From a virus: a stretch of DNA of 64,000 bases. Below, one piece after another: positions 8,219-14,591 of the stretch (positions within the stretch are counted from its first letter, which is position 1; each line of letters opens with the position of its first letter). The notes below the pieces were generated by a model that was not told where the DNA came from, searched no databases, and saw nothing but the letters and a program-made list of their open reading frames with translations. The stretch is taken from the IMG/VR virus record IMGVR_UViG_3300023175_001502, positions 54,905 through 118,904 of that record. One strand, given 5' to 3'. A program made the position numbers and the translations under genes.

Positions 8219-9044
8219 TGTTTATTATCTTTTTCATACTTTTTATATACTCTAACACCTGTGGGTTATCTATTTGTGGTATATGAGCATTTATTATTAT
8301 ATATGCGTTTCCACGCACACCATTACGTCTGTCTGGTAAGCCATGTTGTGCTATATTAAATCTACATCCTACCTTCGTTCCTTTAGGTATTTTAAGATCT
8401 AACTGTCTTCCTTCAAGTGTATCTACTATTATACTAGTTCCTGTAATTAAGTCAAGAGCATTTACAGAATATTCTCTATAAAGATTTATACCATCTCTTT
8501 GCCAATCTGTGTGAGGTAGAATTTGTATTTTAACATGTAAATCTCCTCTAGCAAATTGTAAGAAATCATCTCCTAAGCCTCCATATCTTATAGTATCACC
8601 ATCTCTAATACCAGGAGGTATGTTTATCTCAACTGTTTCGGTGTTGCCGCTTCTTAATTTATAACTTGCAATTAGATTCTTACCTTTGAGAACATCTTCA
8701 AGTGTTACTTTAGCGGCAATAGTAATATCCTTGTTTCTACGAGGAGGTGGTCTAAACGGGTCTGTACCGTTTCTAAACATTTGACCAAACAAGTCCTGTA
8801 TGTCAGGATTGACATTGTTAAAATCAAATCCTCTCTGATACTGTCCAAATTGGGGTTGAGGATTATCGTACTCAGCTCTCTTTTGCGGATCAATTAAAGT
8901 TTCATATGCATCTTTAATTTGCACAAACTTTTTACTATCACCGCCTTTGTCAGGATGATGCTTTGCCGCTAATTTTCTAAAAGCGGTTTTAATTTCTTTA
9001 TCGGTAGCTGTTTTAGATACGCCTAGTACGGAATAGTGGTCCAT
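8205..9044 (-). CDS. dnaJ: DnaJ/CbpA-like Hsp40 co-chaperone
   Basis: 279 residues. The N-terminal J-domain carries HPD at 30-32, needed to stimulate DnaK. Next comes a short Gly/Phe/Asn linker ending near residue 90 and two substrate-binding C-terminal domains ('IPPGIRDGDTIRYGGLGDD', 'LKIPKGTKVGCRFNI'). The Cys-rich zinc finger of DnaJ is absent, so the architecture is that of class II CbpA. It probably recruits host DnaK. It is the first gene of the dnaJ-def-clpA operon, with no recognised promoter immediately upstream. Confidence 0.93.
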   Translation of the reverse strand: MDHYSVLGVSKTATDKEIKTAFRKLAAKHHPDKGGDSKKFVQIKDAYETLIDPQKRAEYDNPQPQFGQYQRGFDFNNVNPDIQDLFGQMFRNGTDPFRPPPRRNKDITIAAKVTLEDVLKGKNLIASYKLRSGNTETVEINIPPGIRDGDTIRYGGLGDDFLQFARGDLHVKIQILPHTDWQRDGINLYREYSVNALDLITGTSIIVDTLEGRQLDLKIPKGTKVGCRFNIAQHGLPDRRNGVRGNAYIIINAHIPQIDNPQVLEYIKSMKKIINNETD

Positions 9045-9067
9045 ACTATTACTTATTGATTATGCTG

Positions 9068-9361
9068 TTACTTTTTACTAGTTCCGGTGTATAAACCAAA
9101 CCATGCAGCACCAGCACCTACAACAATACTTACAAGTCCTGACTGTTCCATTGTAGGATCTTCAATACCCATGTACCAAATTACAACTTTGTACAGCAAG
9201 TAAATGTATGTAGTTATAAAAATGCGTGGAAAAATTCTCCAACTGTCAACAGCTTTTGCTAGATCAATCCATGATTGAAATCTATTTTTTGAACTGTCTA
9301 CTGTATTTGTATCTACTTCTAGTTCTATGTTTACTTTTTTTGTTTGAATTTCGTCACTCAT
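9068..9361 (-). CDS. Putative holin-like membrane protein
   Basis: 97 residues with a soluble acidic N-terminus (~40 residues), a hydrophobic segment around 44-65 (IFITTYIYLLYKVVIWYMG), a short loop, and a second around 75-92 (SGLVSIVVGAGAAWFGLY), then a short basic tail. Two membrane spans, small size and proximity to endolysin and spanins fit a holin, and the second span resembles marine-phage holins I recall. The assignment is by context. ATG 9361 overlaps the preceding stop (ATGA). Confidence 0.6.
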   Translation of the reverse strand: MSDEIQTKKVNIELEVDTNTVDSSKNRFQSWIDLAKAVDSWRIFPRIFITTYIYLLYKVVIWYMGIEDPTMEQSGLVSIVVGAGAAWFGLYTGTSKK

Positions 9362-9720
9362 TTTTTCTTACCCTCTAATTTCTTAATTCTAGCATCTAGT
9401 TCTGGCCAAACATCAAACTCGTGTAGTTCTTTACATGGATGGCTATGCTTTTCTAGTTTAATAATTCTAGTTTCTAGTTCGTCGATCTTACGGGCTATAT
9501 TGGGATTTACTTTACGCCAAGCATGCGGATCTTGGTTAAACCAAGTCCAACCAAACTTGTCTCTAATGCTATCAAGTAACCAATCCCATTTACCGTATGC
9601 CCAAAGCGCAATACGTGTATCTCTAATCCATGCAATGAATAAAGCACCAAAGATACTACCAGCTATTGCTGTATAAATCCATAGACGATCACTCGCCATG
9701 CGTTCTATCATTTCCCACAT
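9358..9720 (-). CDS. Membrane-anchored coiled-coil protein
   Basis: 120 residues. An N-terminal membrane segment (about 12-31) is followed by an aromatic amphipathic stretch and a C-terminal coiled coil (about 75-118) ending in Lys residues. ATG 9720 has AGAGGG 8 bases upstream and a late promoter 25 bases upstream. It might belong to the lysis cassette (antiholin or accessory), but nothing in the sequence proves this. Confidence 0.6.
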   Translation of the reverse strand: MWEMIERMASDRLWIYTAIAGSIFGALFIAWIRDTRIALWAYGKWDWLLDSIRDKFGWTWFNQDPHAWRKVNPNIARKIDELETRIIKLEKHSHPCKELHEFDVWPELDARIKKLEGKKK

Positions 9721-9745
9721 AAATGTGCCCTCTTTTGTTATACTG

Positions 9746-9753
9746 TATTTATT
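9746..9753 (-). promoter_or_regulatory. Late promoter octamer AATAAATA
   Basis: AATAAATA 25 bases before ATG 9720; its first two bases are the end of the TAA stop of the preceding gene. Confidence 0.65.
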
Positions 9754-9934
9754 AAAAAATAAGGGTATTTAGGTAGAAGATAGCAAACATTGCAAGTAAT
9801 GCTGATATTTGTATAAGGGTAGGAATAGCAACAAACAGTTTCATTACACTAAAGTCACTTTTTCGGAAGTAATCGGTGTTCTCCCAATTTTTGATATCCT
9901 TGGGTGTTGCTTCAGTATAATTCTTTGTTGCCAT
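9752..9934 (-). CDS. Small single-span membrane protein
   Basis: 60 residues: a polar N-terminal 30 and one hydrophobic segment (about 31-58, rich in Leu/Ile/Ala/Phe) reaching the C-terminus. No motif is recognised. It begins 4 bases after the stop of the preceding mini-gene with no clear Shine-Dalgarno, so it may depend on coupling. It is part of a run of tiny membrane proteins. Confidence 0.5.
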   Translation of the reverse strand: MATKNYTEATPKDIKNWENTDYFRKSDFSVMKLFVAIPTLIQISALLAMFAIFYLNTLIF

Positions 9935-9937
9935 TTT

Positions 9938-10072
9938 TTAGTTGTACGTTGCGGCGTACATAATTAATAAAGGTAGTGCAAGTGGTGTTGTTAACATGAA
10001 AACAAAATTAATTGCTTCACAAAATTTACAAACCTGCTCGTTCTCCTTTAGTTTCAATATTAATGTGCTCAT
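9938..10072 (-). CDS. Tiny Cys-pair membrane protein (44 residues)
   Basis: 44 residues from ATG 10072, preceded closely by GGAG. It has a CxxC pair (CKFC) in the first half and a hydrophobic second half (VFMLTTPLALPLLIMYAA). It overlaps the upstream gene by 47 bases in another frame and fills the gap before the next gene exactly (stop 4 bases before its ATG). Real expression is plausible but unproven. Confidence 0.4.
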   Translation of the reverse strand: MSTLILKLKENEQVCKFCEAINFVFMLTTPLALPLLIMYAATYN

Positions 10073-10208
10073 TATCTCCGTTAGTCCTGTGTGTTTCGTT
10101 TGCCATATTTCTCATAGTAAGGACATAGTGTAAGTCATGCATAGGTGCATACTTCAAATAAAAGTAACTTACTACGATACTAGCAAAACTTATTAAAATA
10201 AATTCCAT
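10026..10208 (-). CDS. Small single-span membrane protein
   Basis: 60 residues: an N-terminal hydrophobic segment (about 2-20) and a polar tail rich in Asn, Glu and His. ATG 10208 overlaps the stop of the preceding 33-residue gene as TAATG. Function unknown. Confidence 0.5.
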   Translation of the reverse strand: MEFILISFASIVVSYFYLKYAPMHDLHYVLTMRNMANETHRTNGDNEHINIETKGERAGL

Positions 10209-10309
10209 TATATGTTTACTCCAAATAATGAAATCACAAAAATAGCCACAAGAAAAGTTACTTCAAGATGATCTCGAATTTTCTCATAGTCATATTTTTG
10301 AAATTTCAC
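10208..10309 (-). CDS. Tiny membrane protein, GTG start (33 residues)
   Basis: 33 residues from GTG 10309: a charged N-terminal half (KFQKYDYEKIRDHLE) then one hydrophobic span (VTFLVAIFVISLFGV). It ends in TAATG with the next gene, which supports its reality. It is the first gene after a sigma70-type promoter and a late octamer. Confidence 0.5.
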   Translation of the reverse strand: MKFQKYDYEKIRDHLEVTFLVAIFVISLFGVNI

Positions 10310-10338
10310 TTTATAATAATATTAGTAATTTTTATATT

Positions 10339-10367
10339 ATAATATAACAATATAATATATTTGTCAA
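10339..10367 (-). promoter_or_regulatory. sigma70-type promoter TTGACA-N17-TATTAT
   Basis: -35 TTGACA at 10362-10367 and -10 TATTAT at 10339-10344, on the minus strand, with a 17-base spacer. It would drive the mini membrane genes from 10309. The flanking 100 bases (10310-10409) are extremely AT-rich and hold no gene. Confidence 0.7.
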
Positions 10368-10370
10368 CCT

Positions 10371-10378
10371 TATTTATC
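10371..10378 (-). promoter_or_regulatory. Late promoter octamer GATAAATA
   Basis: GATAAATA just upstream of the sigma70 -35 box, 61 bases before GTG 10309. The mini-gene cluster could be read both early and late. Confidence 0.55.
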
Positions 10379-10409
10379 AAAAAGTTTAAAAAGTGGGTAT
10401 ATTATGATT

Positions 10410-10589
10410 TTAATTAATATGCTCGGAGCGAGATTTTTTTGCGGTGTGTGTAACACCTGTACGTGTTACATATGAATCAGGAAGAATACCTTTACTTCCG
10501 CATTTGTCATTTAAAACGTCTATCAAGAACCACATACTTACAAAACAAACAATAGCTAGTAAGACTGTAAGTATTATGATAGTCATCAT
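10410..10589 (-). CDS. Small membrane protein (59 residues)
   Basis: 59 residues, starting Met-Met at 10589 where ATG overlaps the preceding TGA (ATGA). A hydrophobic N-terminal segment (about 3-24) is followed by a polar tail with Lys, Arg and His. Compact packing with the upstream gene supports it. No family recognised. Confidence 0.55.
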   Translation of the reverse strand: MMTIIILTVLLAIVCFVSMWFLIDVLNDKCGSKGILPDSYVTRTGVTHTAKKSRSEHIN

Positions 10590-10783
10590 TCGTATATTAT
10601 TTTTATACCTCTACGAATAAGTTCTCGTCTAACTTTATTTTTAATTTTTGGTTTAGCAGATAGACTGTTTAGATATTCTATTAGTTCTTCTTTAGGTGTT
10701 TGTTTTAGATAGAAATGGACCTCTTTGTTTTTACCGGTTGCTTTATCCCTTATTGAATGACTGGGCTTGAATTTTTCCGGCAC
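10586..10783 (-). CDS. Conserved small basic protein, GTG start
   Basis: 65 residues, basic and helical ('SHSIRDKATGKNKEVHFYL' then a Lys/Arg-rich second half). The start is GTG at 10783, overlapping the iscU stop as TAGTG. Short proteins with the same opening occur in marine T4-like phages as far as I recall. Function unknown. Confidence 0.65.
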   Translation of the reverse strand: MPEKFKPSHSIRDKATGKNKEVHFYLKQTPKEELIEYLNSLSAKPKIKNKVRRELIRRGIKIIYE

Positions 10784-11259
10784 TATTTAGGTCCTCCGTT
10801 ATGGCCAATCATGCTGTCATCTTTTTTAATCATGCTGTCTAAAAAAGTGCCTTTTCGACCTGCTTTCTTTTCTTCCCAATCTTTAATAGCACGTTGAATA
10901 CTATCTTCTGCTAGTACAGAACAGTGTATTTTGATAGGCGGCAATTCTAATGCTTCAGCAATTTCTTTATCTTTTATCTGCTTTGCTTCTTCGATTGTTT
11001 TGCCGATAAGCATTTCGACAAACATACTACTAGATGCTATTGCACTTCCGCAACCATAAGTTTTAAATTTTACATCTTCTATAACTTCAGTTTCTGGATT
11101 AAGTTTTAGATCTAGTTTCATAACATCACCACATGCAGGAGCACCTGTCATGCCTATAGCAACGTTTGGATCGTTAGGGTCAAACCGACCTACCCCATGA
11201 GCGCCTGGGTTATTTGTAACCTGCTCAAATCGGTCGATTACTTTTTGTGAATATGCCAT
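10783..11259 (-). CDS. iscU: IscU/NifU-type Fe-S cluster scaffold
   Basis: 158 residues. The IscU fold is intact: ligands Cys43 and Asp45 (ACGD), Cys70 (YGCGSAIASSS) and His112-Cys113 in LPPIKIHCS. That segment also contains the LPPxK motif bound by the HscA/HscB chaperones. The N-terminus (PGAHGVGRFD) matches bacterial IscU. About 30 extra residues at the C-terminus end in GHNGGP. The protein should assemble [2Fe-2S] or [4Fe-4S] clusters with host IscS. A perfect sigma70-type promoter lies just upstream, so expression is probably early. Confidence 0.92.
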   Translation of the reverse strand: MAYSQKVIDRFEQVTNNPGAHGVGRFDPNDPNVAIGMTGAPACGDVMKLDLKLNPETEVIEDVKFKTYGCGSAIASSSMFVEMLIGKTIEEAKQIKDKEIAEALELPPIKIHCSVLAEDSIQRAIKDWEEKKAGRKGTFLDSMIKKDDSMIGHNGGPK

Positions 11260-11285
11260 AATGTATTGAAAATTAATTAGTGTAT

Positions 11286-11314
11286 ATTATATAACACTAA
11301 TGTATTTATGTCAA
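11286..11314 (-). promoter_or_regulatory. Consensus sigma70-type promoter TTGACA-N17-TATAAT
   Basis: -35 TTGACA at 11309-11314 and -10 TATAAT at 11286-11291, on the minus strand, with a perfect 17-base spacer. It drives iscU (ATG 11259). A late-like CATAAATA (11303-11310) overlaps the -35 and spacer. Confidence 0.85.
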
Positions 11315-11315
11315 C

Positions 11316-11705
11316 CTATTCAGGTTGTGTTTCTTCTTGCTCACTTTCGTAATATTCTTTGTAAGCATCTATAATTCTATTTTGCTTTAGCATGTATGCA
11401 CGTATTTGTGCATAATTCATTCTAAAGTTTTCATAGTTTTCATCGGTCAAACCTATTAGCACAGGGTCAATACCTTTTGCTTCTAGATCTGCAAAAACCT
11501 GCTCTGCATTTTCTCTGTTAATTATAATCCAGCGAACTTCTTCCAGTTGTGCAGGTTCGGGTAGAGGTAAATTTAACGGCTGTCTTGCAACTTCTGTTTT
11601 TAATACTTCAACTGGCTTGATAGTACTACATCCACTAATAAGGGACGTAGTTAGGATTAGCAAGCTCAGGACAAACAGTGTTGATCTGTGACTTCTTTGT
11701 AGCAT
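11316..11705 (-). CDS. Outer-membrane spanin lipoprotein (Rz1-like)
   Basis: 129 residues. A lipoprotein signal peptide (basic start, hydrophobic LFVLSLLILTTSLI) ends in the lipobox ISGC, so Cys26 would be lipidated. The mature part begins with a proline-containing stretch (LPLPEP) and a helical tail ending acidic. It overlaps the upstream coiled-coil membrane protein by 71 bases in another frame, the classic Rz/Rz1 arrangement. It would complete lysis by joining inner and outer membranes. A Gram-negative host is implied. Confidence 0.75.
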   Translation of the reverse strand: MLQRSHRSTLFVLSLLILTTSLISGCSTIKPVEVLKTEVARQPLNLPLPEPAQLEEVRWIIINRENAEQVFADLEAKGIDPVLIGLTDENYENFRMNYAQIRAYMLKQNRIIDAYKEYYESEQEETQPE

Positions 11706-12120
11706 TTAACTCCTCTTCGGTTAATTCGGCGCCACCTATTATTTCAAAGCAACGTCTTTCATTAACTTCATCTTTATTTAATATACGCTCTATACTTAAT
11801 GGTCTTTCAACTGATAAAGCGCCTATATCTCTTTCTACTCCAGACGCATTCAACTGGTTAAATTTTTCATTTAAATTATTGATATTTGTCTGTAACATTC
11901 TATTTACATCTTCTAAGTCATTACGTACCTGAGTAATGGCTTCAAAGTCTCTTTGTTGTTGTTCTATTAGTGCTTGTTGTTCCTGTATTCCATCCTCAAG
12001 TTTTACAATATTCATCTTTGCTGTGTCAAGGTCGCTTTGTAACTTCTTGACATACCAGAAGCCACCGCCTGCACTAGCAAGGATAATTAAAAATATTGCA
12101 ATTCTTAGACTACTAAACAT
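11635..12120 (-). CDS. Inner-membrane spanin (Rz-like)
   Basis: 161 residues: an N-terminal transmembrane anchor (about 7-24), then a long coiled coil (about 28-95) in the periplasm, and a C-terminal region with two cysteines (RRCFE, TVCPEL). Topology, size and the overlapping lipoprotein gene make it the i-spanin partner. It overlaps the acyl-carrier-like gene by 8 bases. Confidence 0.75.
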   Translation of the reverse strand: MFSSLRIAIFLIILASAGGGFWYVKKLQSDLDTAKMNIVKLEDGIQEQQALIEQQQRDFEAITQVRNDLEDVNRMLQTNINNLNEKFNQLNASGVERDIGALSVERPLSIERILNKDEVNERRCFEIIGGAELTEEELNATKKSQINTVCPELANPNYVPY

Positions 12121-12343
12121 TAACGTGTTTGCCTACTACTTCAATTAGATCTTGTACAGTACCAATATCAAATGTTTCCTCTTCTGGAATTTCAATATCA
12201 AGTTTTTTAGTAACTTGCACTACAACATCAACTATATCTATCTCATCTCCGTCTAGATCATCTAAAAAATGACTTGCGGGAGTGAACTCTTTTTCAGCAC
12301 CGAAATGATCTTTCAGTACTTGCATAATAACATCTACATACAT
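12113..12343 (-). CDS. Acyl-carrier-protein-like protein lacking the carrier serine
   Basis: 76 residues with the full four-helix ACP pattern, including FLDDL before helix II and LDIEIPEE after it. The canonical DSL motif, whose serine carries phosphopantetheine, reads DGDEID: Glu34 replaces the serine. It is therefore either not a carrier or works as a protein-docking mimic of host ACP. It lies between endolysin and i-spanin, with AGGA 8 bases before ATG 12343. ACP assignment is by pattern; function is open. Confidence 0.7.
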   Translation of the reverse strand: MYVDVIMQVLKDHFGAEKEFTPASHFLDDLDGDEIDIVDVVVQVTKKLDIEIPEEETFDIGTVQDLIEVVGKHVNV

Positions 12344-12347
12344 AATT

Positions 12348-13217
12348 TTATCCTAATAGTTCTCCGAGTGTAGCAGGACCAGCAATGCCGTCAGCTACTA
12401 GGCCTTTGCTTGCTTGCCACTCTTTTAATACACGTTCTGTGCCAGGTCCAAAAATACCATCAGCACTAATACCTAGTGCTTCTTGCATCATTTTTACACC
12501 TTCACCTCTGCAACCTTTGCGGAGCACTCCGATATCATCAATATCAAAGTCATCGTCTCCATTATCATCTGCAATACTTACAGGGTTGCCTAAAATTTCC
12601 ATTGCAGATACATAACGTTTTTGACGATCGGCTAACCCAATGTTACCACCGTTAATTTTCTTAGTCATTTTAACAACGTCATCAGTATCAGCAATGCTGT
12701 TTAAGTTGTTTGTATCCCAGAACCAGCATGCTGATTCAACAGCACCTTTTTCTGTAGCAACATACACAGCTGCTTCTTCGGCAGACATATTAACTGATGC
12801 TCCAAACCGTGTATAATTCTCACGTCCAGTTAACTGTTTTAAACCACGACCACGGAACAACCAACCGTCGCCTTCTTTAACATTGCCCATCTTGTATTTA
12901 CGGAACTCGTCCATGTATACATAGTTTGCAATTTTCTCTGGGTTTCTTGCATATTCAGCAGCATTACGCTTTGGCGGCGCACCAAAGTAGCGACCAAATA
13001 CAGCATTTAATGCTTTTTCACTATAATTTAGATTTTCTTGTAAACTTTTGAAGTTTCCACTTTCATGAGCACATTGACTTAAAAAGTGTGCTACTCTTCG
13101 CTTAGTATTAATTTCATATTTAGGCATAATTGCTATCAAAGCATCATACCACTTATCCACATCTTTATTTCCTGGGATTATTTTTGCAAGGTGATCTCTA
13201 GTGAATTCAAAGTCCAT
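12348..13217 (-). CDS. Endolysin: GH19 chitinase-like domain plus peptidoglycan-binding domain
   Basis: 289 residues. Residues ~1-210 are a glycoside hydrolase 19/lysozyme domain with FLSQCAHESGNF (catalytic Glu52) and the GRGLKQLTGRENY substrate-cleft motif. Residues ~230-289 are a PG_binding_1 domain (LRKGCRGEGVKMMQEAL, DGIFGPGTERVL). There is no signal peptide, so export depends on the holin. AGGAAG precedes ATG 13217. Confidence 0.9.
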   Translation of the reverse strand: MDFEFTRDHLAKIIPGNKDVDKWYDALIAIMPKYEINTKRRVAHFLSQCAHESGNFKSLQENLNYSEKALNAVFGRYFGAPPKRNAAEYARNPEKIANYVYMDEFRKYKMGNVKEGDGWLFRGRGLKQLTGRENYTRFGASVNMSAEEAAVYVATEKGAVESACWFWDTNNLNSIADTDDVVKMTKKINGGNIGLADRQKRYVSAMEILGNPVSIADDNGDDDFDIDDIGVLRKGCRGEGVKMMQEALGISADGIFGPGTERVLKEWQASKGLVADGIAGPATLGELLG

Positions 13218-13234
13218 ATTTCTTCCTGTTAATG

Positions 13235-13954
13235 CTACTTACGTAGTCTTTCTACAACTAGTGTATTGTTACTATTATCTAGCGATAGTTTATTACCATA
13301 TTTAGTAATGTTGTAATCGCCAAGGTATTTACTTAAAAAGATAATTTCAGCAAAATCATCTGTATTAACTCTTTCGTTTATGTTTGCGATAGTGTTTATC
13401 GTTTCTCCAAAATCAATGACTCTAAATTGGATTGGTTCTGCATACACTTTTTTAAGTGTTAGTACGTCACCTGTCATATACGATTCTTCTAAGTAACTTT
13501 TGTTAAAGAAATCTTTGTAATTATTTAGACGTGTTTCTTGGATTTTAATATCGTAAGTATTACTGTCTAATGGAATCTCTTCTGCAAGACTATCTTGCGT
13601 AAGATCTTTTGATTTAAAATTTTTGTAGTATCTAAATTTTAAACTTTCTATGTCAGACAGTTTACAAACACCGTCTGCAATTTCCATAACTTGTTCTGGA
13701 ATATGTTTTGATCTTTCTACTTCTACAAAAACTTTATATGTGCCATCACTTTGTTCGCCTGGTGTAGCATCAGCATCTAAAACAAAGTCATACCCTTTTT
13801 CTAAAAAATTCATTAGATCATTAGCCGCTTCTTTTTCCTTAACACTAAATGCTAATGTTACTATGTCTTTATCTTCCCCCATTTTTGATTTGAAACTATC
13901 AATTTCAAAAATGTCGTAGACCATGTTTTTTAAATCTGATTTAAGTAAACCCAT
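13235..13954 (-). CDS. Conserved T4-like phage protein, unknown function
   Basis: 239 residues of mixed alpha/beta composition opening MGLLKSDLKNMVYDIFEIDS. The N-terminal ~110 residues resemble a conserved segment I recall from marine T4-like phages; the C-terminal ~100 are beta-rich. There is no catalytic signature. The start overlaps the preceding stop (TAATG), forming a two-gene late unit with the 170-residue gene. Confidence 0.7.
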   Translation of the reverse strand: MGLLKSDLKNMVYDIFEIDSFKSKMGEDKDIVTLAFSVKEKEAANDLMNFLEKGYDFVLDADATPGEQSDGTYKVFVEVERSKHIPEQVMEIADGVCKLSDIESLKFRYYKNFKSKDLTQDSLAEEIPLDSNTYDIKIQETRLNNYKDFFNKSYLEESYMTGDVLTLKKVYAEPIQFRVIDFGETINTIANINERVNTDDFAEIIFLSKYLGDYNITKYGNKLSLDNSNNTLVVERLRK

Positions 13955-14466
13955 TAGGCTAATTCTCCTGCTGGTTCAGGTGTTGCTTCTACGTCGGCTT
14001 GCTGTGGCTCTTGTTGTGCTGTTGCTGGAACAGCAGGTTCAGTAACTTGCTCTTTGTAACCACCGTAAATATCTGCAAGTAAACTCTTAGGCATTTCAAT
14101 GTTTACAATCCATATAGGTTTACGATCAAGTTTACCTTTTTTAGTGCCGTCACGCATGTCGCTAGGTTTCTTAATTTTACGGGGTACAATTATATCATCT
14201 TTTTGATAAGAAACTTTGCAATCATAATCTACTAAACGCTTGCCACCCATAGGATCTGGCATGTTGTTCCGATCCCACATAAACTTACAAGATACCCAAT
14301 GTCTTGTTATATCAGGACCTTGTAATAATTCACCATCTTGCCAGTTATCATATACATACAGGTCTAGTTCATCTAGCACTCTTTCAAAGTCTTTTAAGAT
14401 TTGAAACGCCGAATCGCTATTATATATGTTTTCAACATTTTTTATAATATCTAAAGTATCTTGCAT
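13954..14466 (-). CDS. Conserved T4-like phage protein
   Basis: 170 residues. The body contains 'DNWQDGELLQGPDITRHWV' and 'PDPMGGKRLVDYDCKVSYQK', strongly reminiscent of a conserved protein in marine T4-like phages. The last ~35 residues are a low-complexity Pro/Ala/Glu/Gln tail. GGAGAG precedes ATG 14466, and a late promoter lies 19 bases upstream, so it is likely virion-related. Function unknown. Confidence 0.7.
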   Translation of the reverse strand: MQDTLDIIKNVENIYNSDSAFQILKDFERVLDELDLYVYDNWQDGELLQGPDITRHWVSCKFMWDRNNMPDPMGGKRLVDYDCKVSYQKDDIIVPRKIKKPSDMRDGTKKGKLDRKPIWIVNIEMPKSLLADIYGGYKEQVTEPAVPATAQQEPQQADVEATPEPAGELA

Positions 14467-14485
14467 TTGTACTCTCCGCTATACT

Positions 14486-14493
14486 TATTTATC
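14486..14493 (-). promoter_or_regulatory. Late promoter octamer GATAAATA
   Basis: GATAAATA 19 bases before ATG 14466, with GGAG between. It is back-to-back with the plus-strand phoH leader. Confidence 0.75.
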
Positions 14494-14548
14494 GTATTTA
14501 AGATCATAACAGACAGTTTTTCTCTGCTGATCAAATGGTAAATACTTT

Positions 14549-14569
14549 TGTACAATATGTCATTGTACA
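14549..14569. promoter_or_regulatory. Inverted repeat in phoH leader (operator or hairpin)
   Basis: Perfect 8-base arms TGTACAAT (14549-14556) and ATTGTACA (14562-14569) around a 5-base spacer, ending about 10 bases before the phoH Shine-Dalgarno. The left arm contains TACAAT, a possible -10 element. It could be a repressor site or an RNA hairpin. Confidence 0.55.
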
Positions 14570-14591
14570 CTATTCCATAGGAGGAAACTTA

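Noticed and set aside
9244-9249. TTGACA-like boxes inside coding regions (also at 18074)
   Set aside because: No -10 box at 16-18 bases; each is within a gene with no downstream start.
10421-10440. CTCG-GAG-CGAG followed by a T-run, terminator-like on the plus strand
   Set aside because: Stem of four bases only, no plus-strand gene ahead of it, and it lies in the coding frame of the 59-residue gene.
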